A stretch of 64,000 bases of DNA from Bagarius yarrelli (GCA_005784505.1 VCAZ01000017.1:1284151-1348150), one strand, 5' to 3'; positions 1 through 10,120 are shown, counted from the first letter of the stretch. Program-made: numbers and translations. The notes: a model not told the origin generated them from the letters alone.

Positions 1-859
1 GTGGATACATAGTAGGGTGTTATGTTAACTTCTTTACATTTACTTGACTGGATTTTTGGGAAAAAAAAAATACTTTCAGGAGTATACTTTTTACTCTCAT
101 AAAAATAAATTTCGTTTGAATTTGAATTGAATTGAATTTCGTTCATTTTAATTCAATTAAGCTTATTTTCATTTTTAAGTTAAATTTCCTTTTTTTAAAT
201 TTGATGGTGTTCCTCTGTTATTATTAAATGTCAATTATAAAAATATCATTTTAATTAGTTTCTATCATGTTATGCATAATAAGAAGCCGAGTCTCGCAAT
301 AGGCTGTAGCCGTCTGAAGTATGTACGAGAAACCAGCTCTTTTTTTAATGGCCGAAGAGGGAGAATACGCAAGCGTATCAGTAGAGACAGACAGGACACC
401 CCTGACCTCACTTTTAATTAATATTTTACTCCAAGAAATGAAACGAACAGTTATATAATGCAGTGCCTTCTAAGTTCTATCTCTAACCTGAGAAAAGTTT
501 CATGATGACTATTTGAGGGGGATTCTGCAACTTTCTACTGTAAGTTATTATACTATCTCACGCATTGATTTCTTATTTCGATTAATTGATTTTTTTTTAC
601 GTGGATTTTATGTAGTGGATTGTTTTTGGTATTATTTTTTTCTGGATTTCGAATTTTCCCTCCATTTAGTGAGTTTAAAAGTACTAAAAGTTCAATGTTT
701 ATTACATAGAAATTTGGATACACTTGAAAATTGGAATTTGAGAAATTGAGATGCAGCATTATTGATTAAAAAATAAGAACTACTGTGAAAAATTGCACAA
801 TTTGGCATATTTATTCATTTATATGCGAGATGTGATTTATTTGCAAGACGCATTTTTAC
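1..859. other. AT-rich intergenic DNA
   Basis: No coding, RNA or recognisable transposon signal. Mostly T- and A-rich single-copy-looking sequence with a short GAATT-rich patch near 117-170. A less AT-rich piece at about 285-410 could be an old repeat fragment, but I cannot name it. Short open frames in 510-760 are low-complexity Phe/Leu/Tyr-rich translations of T-rich DNA and are not credible genes. Confidence 0.6.
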
Positions 860-899
860 ACTAGTAATGTTTTCTGTAAAAGTAAGAGCCTGAGCCCAA

Positions 900-1100
900 A
901 GTAAATTCGAAAAAATATCTTTCAAGCTACTTCTGCCATTTTGCGGTAGCTTAGCTTGCTACATTTCATGTGTGTGTATGTGTGTGTGTGTAGGGGGGTA
1001 GCTTTATTGTAGTGAAGCTTTATTTATTAATAGTAACTGATAACTTAGCTCACTACATTTTCCAAGTAGCTCGCCCAACACTGCATTAGTCACACAAAAA
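900..1100. repeat. Unclassified MITE-like repeat with GTAGCTT motifs
   Basis: The segment repeats GTAGCTT/TAGCTT and CTACATTT motifs on both sides of a short TG run (about 970-990), ending in CAAGTAGCTCGCCCAACACT. The mirrored motif arrangement suggests a small nonautonomous DNA element. No clear terminal repeats or target duplication were found, so the class is open. Confidence 0.35.
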
Positions 1101-1540
1101 TACCGACATGCTAGATGTAGCATGCAGTAGCTACTAAATGGACTGCAGTAGGTAAACTGAAACAGTACACACATTTCAATTAATCTATCGATTCTGGATG
1201 TTTAAAATAGCGAAGATTAGCTGTGCTGATTGTGATTAAAAGCAGAAATACTTTTATTACGAATGATTAGCCTGTGAAAATCTGGGCACTACCCCTGGAA
1301 ATCCACCTTTTTCCTGTGTAAGTAGCAGCACGAATAATTTGTAGTGGTGGCAATCACCGAAGGCATACAGTATTGATTGATTCTTAAACATCACTATTCA
1401 TACTCTGTCCCTCTGATTACGTCTCTACCCTGAAGCCTTTTATTTACCCTAAAAACACAGCCACAAAACAATCAGAGACGCCATTCCAAAGCTCCAACAT
1501 CAACTCCGAGCGCGTTCATCTTCTACTCTCGCTCAAGTCC
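1101..1540. other. Intergenic DNA, nothing recognised
   Basis: Mixed-composition noncoding DNA. I see no ORF, no repeat family shared with the rest of the window and no structured RNA. Confidence 0.5.
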
Positions 1541-2045
1541 AAATCTCTGTTTTGATTGCTGCAAGTGACAACAAATACTTCTACTTAAGAGATCCCCGTC
1601 TCCGTTCACTTTTCTCTCTTTTCTCTTGCCTTCCCTCTCTGTTTGCCACCACTCGGAGGAATGGCTGTTATTACCGTCATCAGGCGAAGATGCAAAGTCT
1701 TGTAGTGACAAGCAATCTGTCTCCCAAGCGGGCCCCCCTCCAACGAAGCCTACAGCGGCGCCCACTACAGGCATAATAGCATTTCAAGTGCTTCTCCGTC
1801 TCCAGCTGAAGCCGCTCGAAGAAGAACATCAACGTCAACAGCCAGCAGCTGTGCGACTGCGTGAAAGAAACGTACGACACAAGCATAGTGATGGCCTCGT
1901 CGACTTAAGTGTTCGGTTTAAGGCAAGATGGCCCTGCGGAAGAGAAACAAAGGCGAAGGGGTGTTTTGCTTGTGACATGATTGCAGGGGGTTGAAAGTGT
2001 TTTAACATGTATGATTATGTTTATGTTAGATCCTGCTAAATAAAA
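1541..2045 (+). other. GC-shifted segment with a 122-codon ORF, function unknown
   Basis: This stretch is clearly richer in G and C than its surroundings and carries an ORF from 1626 to 1994 (plus). The translation is Ser/Pro/Gln/Arg-rich in its middle and I recognise no domain. A pyrimidine-rich run followed by AG just precedes the ORF (about 1610-1660), and an AATAAA lies at 2039-2044, about 45 bases after the stop. It could be a terminal exon of a noncoding or lineage-specific transcript, a conserved noncoding island, or an old retrocopy. The overlapping open frames on both strands argue that the ORF may simply be chance in balanced-composition DNA. Confidence 0.25.
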
Positions 2046-2176
2046 AAGGGAAAAAAATACTGTATGTGTGCATATGGTCATATAAAACATAAAATATATA
2101 TTAAAAATATAAATGTGACGCAACAAATGTATAAAAAAAAAAAAAATAAATAAAAATTAAAGAGTTTATGAAAGGA

Positions 2177-2535
2177 GCAGCACGGTGGCTTAGTGGTTAG
2201 CACAGTTGCCTCACAACAAGAAGGTCCCGGGTTTGATTTCCAGGCAGGGGTCTTTCTGTGTGGAGTTTGCATGTTCTCCCTGTACTTGCGTGGGTTTACT
2301 CCGGGTTCTCCGGTTTCCTCCCACGGTCCAGAAACATGTACAAAATATTTTAGGTTGATTGGTGATTCTAAATTGTCCATCGGGGTAAGTGTGTGGCCCA
2401 GTGATGGACTAGAGACCTGTCCAGGGGGTACCCCTTCTGCCTTTCGCCCTTTCAGAGACGGTTTGGACGACTCCAGCAGATCCCTGTGACCTAGATTTAG
2501 GAAATAAATGGGTATAGAAGATAAAGATGAAGAAG
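2177..2535 (+). mobile_element. V-SINE (DANA/Mermaid-like), near full length
   Basis: The element opens with the tRNA-derived head GCAGCACGGTGGCTTAGTGG, continues through the hallmark central block TGGAGTTTGCATGTTCTCCC and GTGGGTTTACTCCGGG, and ends in a GAAGATAAAGATGAAGA-type simple tail. The same architecture recurs at 22.05, 38.73 and 61.87 kb. V-SINEs are RNA polymerase III-derived retroposons mobilised by a partner LINE. The strong similarity to DANA-type SINEs supports a fish origin. Confidence 0.88.
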
Positions 2536-2792
2536 ATCAATTTATAAAATAAATTATTTTCCTAAATAATAAATAATTATAATAGTATGTAATATTACTA
2601 CTTCTACTGCTGCTATTATTAATAATAACAGTAATAATGATCAAAATTAGAATCAACTTTATGATCAAATGTTGCAGGAACATTTAAAGAAATTGAGTAT
2701 TTAAGGTAATGAAACATTACTAATATAGAGAATAGATTATAAATTCTAAGTGTCAATGTCTTGTCTAGTGGCCCTAATAATAATAATAATCA

Positions 2793-2957
2793 CGGATGCA
2801 CCGATACTGGTATCGGTATCGGCACGATATTGAGCTCAGGTACTTGTAGTAGTAACAACACTAATCCTTGCAAGACAAGAGAAAATGGCAAGAGACGACG
2901 GATAAAAAAATATCGGTACTGATATTTGATCATCAAAACAATGCTATCGATGCATCC
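2793..2957. mobile_element. Short inverted-repeat element (MITE) in tandem unit 1
   Basis: It begins GGATGCACCGATACTGGTAT and ends with TATCGATGCATCC, giving a terminal inverted repeat with core GGATGCA-CGATA. Its length of about 165 bp and lack of coding capacity fit a nonautonomous DNA transposon. A diverged sister lies in tandem unit 3. Confidence 0.65.
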
Positions 2958-3045
2958 GTAATAATAATAACAATAATCAGAAAGAACTGTCCAATTTACA
3001 TTTAAGGTAATAAATAGTAATATAGAGAATGGACTGTTGGACTGT

Positions 3046-3235
3046 GGGGAAGTGGTAGCGCAGTGGTTAACTTGTTGGCCTACCAACTTAAGGACCCGGG
3101 TTTTGATTCCCAGGCCCACCAAGCCACCACTGTTGGGCTCCTGAGCAAGGCCCTTAACACCCAATTGCTTGATTGTATAACAAGGAATGTTGTAAGTCGC
3201 TCTGGATAGGAGCATCTGTCAAATGCTTCAAATGT
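3046..3235 (+). mobile_element. tRNA-derived SINE with GTAAGTCGCTCTGG tail (family S)
   Basis: The head GGGGAAGTGGTAGCGCAGTG matches a tRNA-type A box, and GGGTTTTGATTCCC a B box. The body reads CACCACTGTTGGGCTCCTGAGC and CAAGGCCCTTAAC, and the tail is GTAAGTCGCTCTGGATAGG. This is the most abundant SINE family in the window. It interrupts the second unit of the tandem triplication, so it inserted after that duplication. Confidence 0.88.
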
Positions 3236-3545
3236 TAATTATACATAATGTCAATTTCTTGTCAAATGGCCATCTGATAAAAATATACATACTCATGCTC
3301 AATCTTTAAAAAAAATGCTATTGGTGCATCACTAAAAATAATATTAGAATTCAAAAAAAACTTTATGTCCAAGTTGACATGGAATTTGTCTGGAGTTTCC
3401 AGTACAGAAAGTAAAAACATATTGCAAGCATACATTTAAAGTAATTAAAGTAATAAAACTCTAGTAATATATAGAATAGACAGTCATTAAATAATGTCAA
3501 TCTCTTGTCTAGTATCAATAATAATAATAATAATAATAATAATTA

Positions 3546-3670
3546 CGAATTCACCAATACTTAGCTCATGTACTCGTACTTGTAAAAATGACCAATATCC
3601 TTGCAAGATGAGAGATATCAAATATCAATACTCATACTCGATCTTTAAAACAATGCTATCGGTGCATCCC
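3546..3670. mobile_element. Degenerate MITE in tandem unit 3
   Basis: Diverged copy of the 2793-2957 element: a degraded left end (GAATTCACCAATACT), a shared middle (ATCCTTGCAAGATGAGAG) and the right end GCTATCGGTGCATCCC. It keeps the same position inside its tandem unit, so it was copied with the duplication rather than inserted independently. Confidence 0.55.
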
Positions 3671-3689
3671 TTACAATAATAATAATTCT

Positions 3690-4825
3690 CTGCTGCCTAA
3701 ACACTATCAGAAGCACTGACCTACATTTACAACATTTATTTTTTCAACAGTTTATTCTCGTTATTTCGTAGCATTTCTATCGGCTGCACTGCTTCCAGTA
3801 TGTGTATGTGGATGTTAGATTTTTTGGTCCAATCAGAATTCAGTTTCTATGTGCTGACATGTTAATCTAATCTGCCAAAGACTTCGGAAACAGTAGTGCT
3901 GCCCATGTAATTTAAACTATATTAGCAGTGGCAGATTGCTAATTGGTTAATGTTATTAAAGACTGTTTCTTTAACCAATCAGATTTTAAGTCCTTCCCCC
4001 GAGGCCCGCTGACTGGTACGCAATGATGTCAGCATTTTTTCGTCCTCTGATTGGTTAATTAGAGTTAAACTGTTTCAACCCAGTTCAGAATCAGAAGATT
4101 AGAATCAGAAAGAGCTTTATTGCCAAGTAGGTTTGCAGAAATTTGTTTTGGTGACAGAAGCTTCCAGCTGCGTATTTATAAGTATTAAAGATTTAAAAAG
4201 AGAGTAAAAGGTTATTGCACATTTTTATTTAAAAAATAAATAAATCGATTATTATCGCACAAAAATATATGGTTAGCAAAACACGTCTGTACAGTTGAAT
4301 TAGAATTTTTACGCCCACAATGGCTGACAGAGGAGAAAAAATTAACTTGTCTCAAACATACTTAAAAATAAGTTTTCCAGGCAGACTTTTCCGGAAAAAG
4401 ACATCGTGAGGAGAGTACAGCTAACACAAAGCTGTCTTGTCTTAGCCTGGGAAAGAGTTTTTAGACCAGTTCTGATGAGCAGTAGCACTGGTTTACAGCC
4501 TTTAAATGTATTATATATTTTATTTAAATTGTTTATGTTTTTGTGATGTTATTAGATAAATATTGATTCTGAACTGCTTCAGATGATGTATGTGGTACAG
4601 TTGCGGTTGTAGTGTAGAGGTTTGGAGTTGTCTTAACAGGGTTTCTTGCTTTAGTGAAAATGTTTTTTTTTACCTTTAGTACGCATAATGTCTCTCTCCA
4701 TGCCGTGTTATATTGTGTTTTTGTATAGTATTGATGGTTTTTATAATTGCGACGTGATGGTGGTGGTATTAAGAGGTGTATTATGGGGTAAAAGGCCCAG
4801 GTACCAAATGCACCACCCACAACAG
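3690..4825 (+). mobile_element. Nonautonomous hAT element, ZMYM1-like transposase exon (copy 1)
   Basis: Aligns by eye with the copies at 7847-8550 and 58935-59644. Shared blocks are the 5' region (TTCGTAGCATTT, the CCAATCAGA boxes), an ATG at 4320 in an ACAATGGCTGACAG context, the exon remnant ending near 4500, then a jump to the 3' region ending AGGCCCAGGTACCAAATGCA. The exon is frame-damaged here. An unrelated LINE-type fragment (about 4083-4200) is inserted between the 5' region and the exon. The left terminus is lost against an AAT microsatellite, and the right terminus fades at about 4820. Confidence 0.72.
4083..4200 (+). mobile_element. LINE-type 3' fragment (GAGCTTTATTGCCAAG repeat)
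   Basis: Contains AGAATCAGAAAGAGCTTTAT and TTTGTTTTGGTGACAGAAGC, a motif pair I recall as a widespread teleost dispersed repeat derived from the 3' region of a non-LTR retrotransposon. It interrupts hAT copy 1, since the other hAT copies are continuous across this point. Clade not assigned. Confidence 0.5.
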
Positions 4826-5050
4826 ATAATAATAATTATAATAGTAATAATAATAATAATAATAATACATAATAATAATTATACCTAAGAATAATAATTA
4901 ATACTTATTATTATTATCAGTAGTAGCATAAGCAACAGCAGAAGTATAGTAGTAGAAGTACTATTATATATATACTACACATACATTTTTAATAAAATAA
5001 TAAATAAACAATAAACTGTATTATATTTATTATCGTAAGCAATATTACAC
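4826..5050. repeat. AAT/ATT-rich microsatellite tract
   Basis: Long interrupted (AAT)n/(ATT)n runs at about 4826-4920, continuing as AT-rich simple sequence to 5050. Similar AAT runs occur at 2775-2790 and 3520-3541 beside MITEs, so they may have started as element tails or insertion sites. Confidence 0.75.
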
Positions 5051-5099
5051 TTATACAGTATACAATATCTCAGGCCAGAAAAACTCTTTTTATTTTAGC

Positions 5100-5360
5100 T
5101 GTTCATGTGAAATCCGGTGAATTTTGACCTGATAGTGAGGAGAAGACTGGGAAAGCTGCAGTATGCATTGTTCTCATTTCTTTTTTTTTTTTTTTTTGGA
5201 GGAGATCCCAGGCCTGCATAATTAGCTGTAGCGAGGGTTCGGCATGGCACGGAATCCAGCTCCTTTTGATCCGTGCCTCTTCTGCAGTATCTCCATAGCC
5301 CTTGTTAGGGCTTAGAGCTGCTAATCCTGCCCTGCAATCCTCTGCCATCCTGATCCTAGA
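5100..5360. promoter_or_regulatory. Candidate conserved noncoding island
   Basis: Balanced-composition, non-repetitive sequence in an AT-rich setting, with a TAATTA-type core (GCATAATTAGCTG) and a T17 run at 5181-5197. Open frames on the minus strand here overlap one another and show no domain. Conservation is inferred from composition only. Confidence 0.28.
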
Positions 5361-5432
5361 GCCAGGATGAAAAATTTACACACTCTCACCGTGTGTTCTG
5401 AGCCTTCTGTTCTCCATCGCACTCTCTCGACA

Positions 5433-5433
5433 G

Positions 5434-5470
<37 letters not shown>

Positions 5471-5476
5471 TTCTCG
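5433..5476 (+). repeat. (CT)n microsatellite
   Basis: Near-perfect CT dinucleotide array with two TTT interruptions at its 3' end. It produces a spurious Arg-Glu repeat ORF on the minus strand. Confidence 0.95.
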
Positions 5477-6088
5477 TTTCCTTGTGATGTTTATTTTAAA
5501 GGTGCACTGAGCTAGTTTGTGTTTCCCTCTGCTGCTTAGCCGGAACAACGTGTCTGGAGAGCAGGAAGAGGAGATCAGAGCACCACTTCAAAGTTCCTCT
5601 CTTTTTTTTTTGCTGCATAAAAACCTGCGGAGAGGTTAGCGTATCTTGTATACCATCAATGTCCTATTACATCTGTTAACATTTTAGGTTTTTATTGTTT
5701 TGACCTCTGTCAGTATTACAGCTGACATCAATACATGACTATACTACAAAGTACATCTTCCTATGTTAGGTATTGATATAGTCATGAAGTATTTATGTAA
5801 GAAATAAAACAGTGTGGTGTGCTGTTATTGAAAAATAATCAATACGGCTAATACGGCCTGCAGCAATATACATCCATCAAGTGGTTTAATCTTCCTGAAC
5901 CGCAGCCATGTGCCAATATTTATGATTATTCATTTACTGAGAACACATTGTTGATTTTAAATCATTTATAGCTACATTTATTGTTAAAACACGTCCTGGG
6001 AACCCATTCGTTTTAGTTATTAATTATCTTTTGAGGTTAATAAGACGGATACGCACATATACAGAAATGATAGTATTAACACTGGGCA
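5477..6088. other. Intergenic DNA, nothing firmly recognised
   Basis: AT-rich noncoding DNA. The motif CAGTGTGGTGTGCTGTTATTG at about 5810-5830 resembles the end of a fish DNA-transposon-derived repeat, but I could not find a matching opposite end. Confidence 0.45.
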
Positions 6089-6155
6089 TTGAGGCTTGGT
6101 GGTTAGAACATTTGCCTTTAACTCAAATGATTATTGGAAGACAAGACTAGAAACT
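6089..6155 (+). mobile_element. SINE head fragment
   Basis: GAGGCTTGGTGGTTAGAACA followed by TTTGCCTTTAACTCAAATGA resembles a SINE tRNA head with A-box spacing but has no recognisable body. Short and diverged. Confidence 0.3.
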
Positions 6156-6589
6156 TTTTCAAGGTTTTTATTATTTCATCATTTGCATCATATTGTTGTT
6201 TTATATCATATTATTTCTATCTAATAAATTGTAATAAATGTAAAAAAAAAAAAACCTTAATTGGTTGGTTTGTGGCCGGATATCTAGGAGACATTTGCTA
6301 TACTGATGCTCCAATTCATTCATGAATAAAAAGCTGAGATGTTTACAGCTGTAACAATAAGCACTTATGAGGAATAGCTAAACTAAAGTTCACAGTATCG
6401 ACTTATTAATTTCTTAAATTAACAAACCATGATTGCAGGCAAGTCTGTTTTTGTAACATTACATTGACATTCAATTTCTATTCCCCTGAACATGATGCTG
6501 AACAAAACTAATTCTGATTGGTTGCTTTACATGTCAGACAGCGATTATACTGGGCAATAAAAATTGCTATGAAGTTCAGACCCTATGCT

Positions 6590-6725
6590 GTTAGTCGGAA
6601 GGTCTGGCTACATGGGACACCTTAGGTGTGTGGGATGTGTACACGTTCTCCCTGTGTTTCTTCTGGGTACTCAGGTTTTCTCCCCCAATTTTAGGTTAGG
6701 TGTACTTTTAACTGGTCAGACAAGA
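6590..6725 (+). mobile_element. V-SINE fragment, diverged
   Basis: Retains the V-SINE middle in degraded form (GTACACGTTCTCCCTGTGTT, TTCTGGGTACTCAGG, TTTTAGGTTAGGTG). Both ends are missing. It is more diverged than the other V-SINEs here, so probably an older insertion. Confidence 0.6.
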
Positions 6726-6739
6726 ATATATATATTTCT

Positions 6740-6875
6740 GGCCCTTGGTTAATTCCTTATTCGAAGCAATGTAGACATACCCTCAGCAGTTGAGGGTTAA
6801 GAGCTTTGCTCAGGGCCCAAGCAGTTGCCGCTTAGTGATGCTGGTAATTAAACCCACCATCATCAGCACCATCAA
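6740..6875 (-). mobile_element. Family-S SINE fragment
   Basis: On the plus strand AGTTGAGGGTTAAGAGCTTT and GCTCAGGGCCCAAGCAGTTG are the reverse complement of the family-S body. Head and tail are eroded. Confidence 0.55.
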
Positions 6876-6944
6876 TTCACACCACTTGACCATTTGCTTT
6901 AATTTGCTTAAATATTTGGGGTTCAAACTATATGCAGGTGCATC

Positions 6945-7060
6945 AGATTTTGGTAGATGCAGCTGTGGCTTGAAGCTCTGGGTTGGGTTCTAGGTTGAAG
7001 GTCCAACACCGCCAAGCTGCCACTACTGGGATCTTGAGCAAGGTCCTTAATGTGTGCTCT
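6945..7060 (+). mobile_element. Family-S SINE fragment
   Basis: AGGTCCAACACCGCCAAGCT and GATCTTGAGCAAGGTCCTTA match the family-S body, with no intact tail. It lies in opposite orientation to the fragment ending at 6875, an inverted pair similar to the better preserved one at 9.73-10.12 kb. Confidence 0.55.
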
Positions 7061-7846
7061 GACACCAGCACTTTTGAAAATCTTGTGGTGCACAAAGACT
7101 GCTATTTCTTCTAATGGCTTGCTTTGATTTGATTTGCCTACCTGGACATCCAATCAAAGACCTTCCCAACTCAAAAGTTCATTCTATCCAGTCAGTAAGT
7201 TTAAGGGGTGCTGATTAGTAACAACAGTGTAGGAAACACTACACTGGACAAGCAACAGTCACACACAGCTGCAAACCCTTGATGGCAATCACTGTGTGTG
7301 TGTCAGGCTCAATGTGTCAGCGTTCCAAAATCTACTGCTTGGTCTACAACCACTGGAGGTAAGGGTTATGATAAAAATGGTTAAATTACAATACAAGTGG
7401 AAGATATAATTATTTTTAAAAAATACAGTTACACACATACACATATACCAGGAGTATTTATTTAAAAATGGTAATATTTTTGTATTATTCGCTCATTCTG
7501 TTAATCAATATTATGATTTCATTATGATCAATAATCACTACTAAATAATTAGTATTTTTAGGCTATCAAAATAGCTTGCTTTGAAAAAAAAAATGTTACT
7601 TTAAAATGCACATAATACAAATCAAACCATGTTATTGGTAATAATTAAGGTATTTACACAAATTGTGGCACTTGTTATGCAAGCTGTTGAGATCTAACAT
7701 GACTTAGTCATCTGTAAAATAAGCTTAAAGAAATTTACTATTTATTATTTGATAAGGTCAATCGTCTTCATTAATACATCGCAGGACATGATGATAATTA
7801 ACAGAACAAGTTAAATAAAATAATTATTACCATAAATGGTTGAACC
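7061..7846. other. Intergenic AT-rich DNA, nothing recognised
   Basis: No ORF, repeat family or structured RNA stands out. Composition drifts to strongly AT-rich from about 7400. Confidence 0.55.
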
Positions 7847-8550
7847 CAGCGGCGCATTTGGTACCTGGGCTTTCAGTGGAGATTTACCCGACTGATGCAA
7901 CTTTTATTAACCACCATTATCATGTTGCAATTATAGAAACCATCAATACTATAACAAAAAAATGCAACATGGCATGGCATTACAGACAGAGAGACATTTT
8001 ACGTCATGTGGGTGAAAACCATTTTTACCAACCCTTTATACTGCAACCACAACTGTACCATGTATATTACCAGAATCAATATTTATCTTAATATAAGTAT
8101 TGTCACAAAAACATTAATAAAATATATAATACATTTAAAGGCCTGGAAGTTGGTCTGGAAGTGGTGAACAAACTCTTTCCCAGGCTGAGACACGCTAGTT
8201 AGCTCCAGGGTTAATCGACCTCTCCTCACAATGTCTAATTTTTCAGGAAAAATCCGCCTTTAAAACGTAATTTTAGTTAAGTGAAATCTCCTCCTACGTC
8301 AGCCATTGTGGACGTAAAAAATGTAATTCAACTGTACAGATCTAGTCTGTGATAGGCTGTACGAATTTACTCTGATCAACCAATCAAAGGGTGGAAAAAA
8401 TGCTGCCCTCATTGTGCACAAGCTATCTGATTTAATCTGATGGAACAGAACAGTTTAATGGAAAAAATATTGGAATTTAGCTTGTAAATGCTTCTGATGA
8501 GTGTTTAGGCCAGCAGAGAAGAGCTTGCTGGCCCTGACTGCACACCACTG
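7847..8550 (-). mobile_element. Nonautonomous hAT element with 8-bp target duplication (copy 2)
   Basis: The element is flanked by GTTGAACC (7839-7846) and GTTAAACC (8551-8558), an 8-bp duplication with one mismatch, the hAT hallmark. On the plus strand it starts CAGCGGCGCATTTGG and ends GCACACCACTG, imperfect CAG...CTG termini. Inside, on the minus strand, lies the transposase first exon (about 8310 down to 8140), starting in the context CACAATGGCTGACG and running through a degraded zinc-finger MYM-type 1-like N-terminus. The rest of the transposase gene is absent, as in the sister copies, so this is a short amplified derivative and not a truncated autonomous copy. Confidence 0.85.
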
Positions 8551-8778
8551 GTTAAACCGAATGCAGTACGTAATTTGTGCAAATATTAAATCCTTAATTA
8601 TAAAAGCATTAGTTTGTATTATCAATAGAATTAATTCACTATATGGCCACAGGTTGCAACCGTTGCAGACCAAAGCACTGTTCTAACGTGACAATGTGCC
8701 TGTGCTTTTGTGGATGATTAGGAAAAATCACATTCCAAACTTTAATGGAAAGCCTTACCAAATGTTTAAAGGTTGGTA

Positions 8779-8779
<1 letters not shown>
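8551..8779. other. Intergenic DNA, nothing recognised
   Basis: Flank of the hAT insertion. Overlapping short ORFs on both strands have no recognisable domains. Confidence 0.5.
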
Positions 8780-8831
<52 letters not shown>

Positions 8832-8855
8832 CAGGCAGACAGACAGATAGATAAA
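8780..8855 (+). repeat. (GATA)n microsatellite with GACA/GGCA end
   Basis: About 12 GATA/ATAG units followed by a diverged AGACAGGCAGACAGACAGAT end. GATA/GACA arrays are common in fish. The minus-strand Ser-Ile-Tyr-Leu repeat ORF over it is an artefact. Confidence 0.95.
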
Positions 8856-9355
8856 TTTGGCTGCATATGAGTCGCAATTAATGATCAGCTTAAATCATCT
8901 TTTAAGTAAAAATGGGGCAATAATCAATAGACAAAGACGAAATGATTATTCATTATGTTGATTTCTGCATTCTGACATAACTGTTACACAAAAACCAGCA
9001 ACAAATGTGTACTTTAGTGCCCAGTTGTCAGCAAACCCCACACATCCCTTAAGGCCATCCTGTACCGCAATCTGCAATTCAAAATTTCAACCTGACCCCT
9101 AGCTAGCGTGACACATTATTATAGCCGTGTATTTGTGAGTCCATTACCTCGACACTCTCTGCCAGTCTCGTATACTTCACGTGCATATTATTGCATAATA
9201 CACATACAGCAATGCTAATAGGTGTATCTGTGATATGATTACCATCTGCTGCCATTAACATGCCTGCGAATTTGTATGCTTTTAAATTGTAATTGTAATT
9301 GTTTCAATAACACCCACTGCTTTTCGACTAGTGTCTAACATTTTAAAATAGGATT
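8856..9355. other. Intergenic DNA, nothing recognised
   Basis: Mixed AT-rich sequence without coding or repeat signals. Part of 9000-9180 is less AT-rich and may be an old repeat. Confidence 0.45.
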
Positions 9356-9560
9356 CCACATGAGCTCAAAATCCTGGAGGACGTATTTAGCGTGCACTTG
9401 GTGTAGCTGACATCAGCAGCGTGCGCTACAGCTTATCTGACATACGCCATCACTGTCATAGCCGTCATCATTTTAGCAACTGTGCCTCTATTGCTGCCTT
9501 TCATCAGCTGAGGATCCGCTTTGTCAATTTTTATGACAAACTTTTGTGAGTTTTCTGAGA
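9356..9560. promoter_or_regulatory. Candidate conserved noncoding island
   Basis: Balanced-composition, non-repetitive block containing GACATCAGCAGCGTGCGC, CTTATCTGACA (GATA-type core) and TCATCAGCTGAGGATCC (E-box CAGCTG). No ORF. Regulatory character is inferred from composition and motif clustering only. Confidence 0.28.
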
Positions 9561-9732
9561 TAAGCAGATTACGCGTATGATAAATGAAGTGTGTATGAAG
9601 TCTGTTTGAGCAGGTTGTGTTTTAAAATAGAAAATATTGTAGATTCACATTGTGTCCATTTGAAGTTCTACATTCTCATTAGTCAGATGATTTTATTCAT
9701 TTTTGTGTAGCATTTTTTTATATAGCTCAGTG

Positions 9733-9928
9733 GTTACATTTACATTTGCAGCATTTTGGCCCTTATCCAGAGCGACTTACACTATTCCTTGTTATACAAC
9801 TGAGCAATTAGGGGTTAAGGGCCTTGCTCAGGGGTCCAACAGTGGCGGCTTGCTGGAGCTGGGAATCGAACCCACAACATTCAGGTTGGTAATCCAACAC
9901 CTTAACCATGAGCCACCACTTCCCCAGT
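9733..9928 (-). mobile_element. Family-S SINE, nearly complete
   Basis: Reads in reverse on the plus strand: ACATTTACATTTGCAGCATT tail, CCAGAGCGACTTACACT, body GCCTTGCTCAGGGGTCCAAC, B box GGGAATCGAACCC, head ending AGCCACCACTTCCCC. It encodes nothing; the overlapping ORF is a reading through the SINE. Confidence 0.88.
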
Positions 9929-9939
9929 TTTGGTTAAAA

Positions 9940-10120
9940 TGTCAAACGTCTAATCTGAAGATTCTGGTTTAATTCCCAACACCACCAATCTGCCAATGCT
10001 GGGTCCCTGAGCAAGGCCCTTAACCCCTTAACTGCTCAGTTAAATTAGGTTAGATAAATAAAAAATTAGATAAATGTAAGTTGTTGTTCTTGAAGGCATC
10101 CGCCAAATACTGGAGTGTAG
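9940..10120 (+). mobile_element. Family-S SINE, 5' truncated
   Basis: Starts inside the tRNA-like head (TCTGAAGATTCTGGTTTAAT), then CACCACCAATCTGCCAATG, TGAGCAAGGCCCTTAACC and a degraded tail GCATCCGCCAAATACTG. It lies 12 bp after the oppositely oriented SINE at 9733-9928, forming a head-to-head pair. Confidence 0.8.

Larger units (their letters stand above)
2640..3705 (+). repeat. Decayed tandem triplication (three units of about 330-400 bp)
   Basis: Three successive units share the same order of landmarks: an ATTTAAAGTAAT-like motif, TAGTAATATAGAGAATAG, GTCAATGTCTTGTCTAGT, an AAT run, then a small element ending in ATGCTATCGRTGCATC. The units start near 2640, 2966 and 3340. Unit 2 is interrupted by a SINE (3046-3235) and has lost most of its terminal element. 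Divergence between units is high, so the duplication is old. Confidence 0.7.

Noticed and set aside
3046..3100. tRNA gene
   Set aside because: A- and B-box-like sequences belong to SINE heads; they lack a foldable cloverleaf and are followed by SINE bodies. The same holds for all other SINE heads in the window.
2790..3215. 141-codon minus-strand ORF as a gene
   Set aside because: It reads through a MITE, AAT repeats and the antisense of a SINE.
5433..5476. Core promoter (CT-rich initiator)
   Set aside because: Simple CT microsatellite without other promoter features or a downstream gene.
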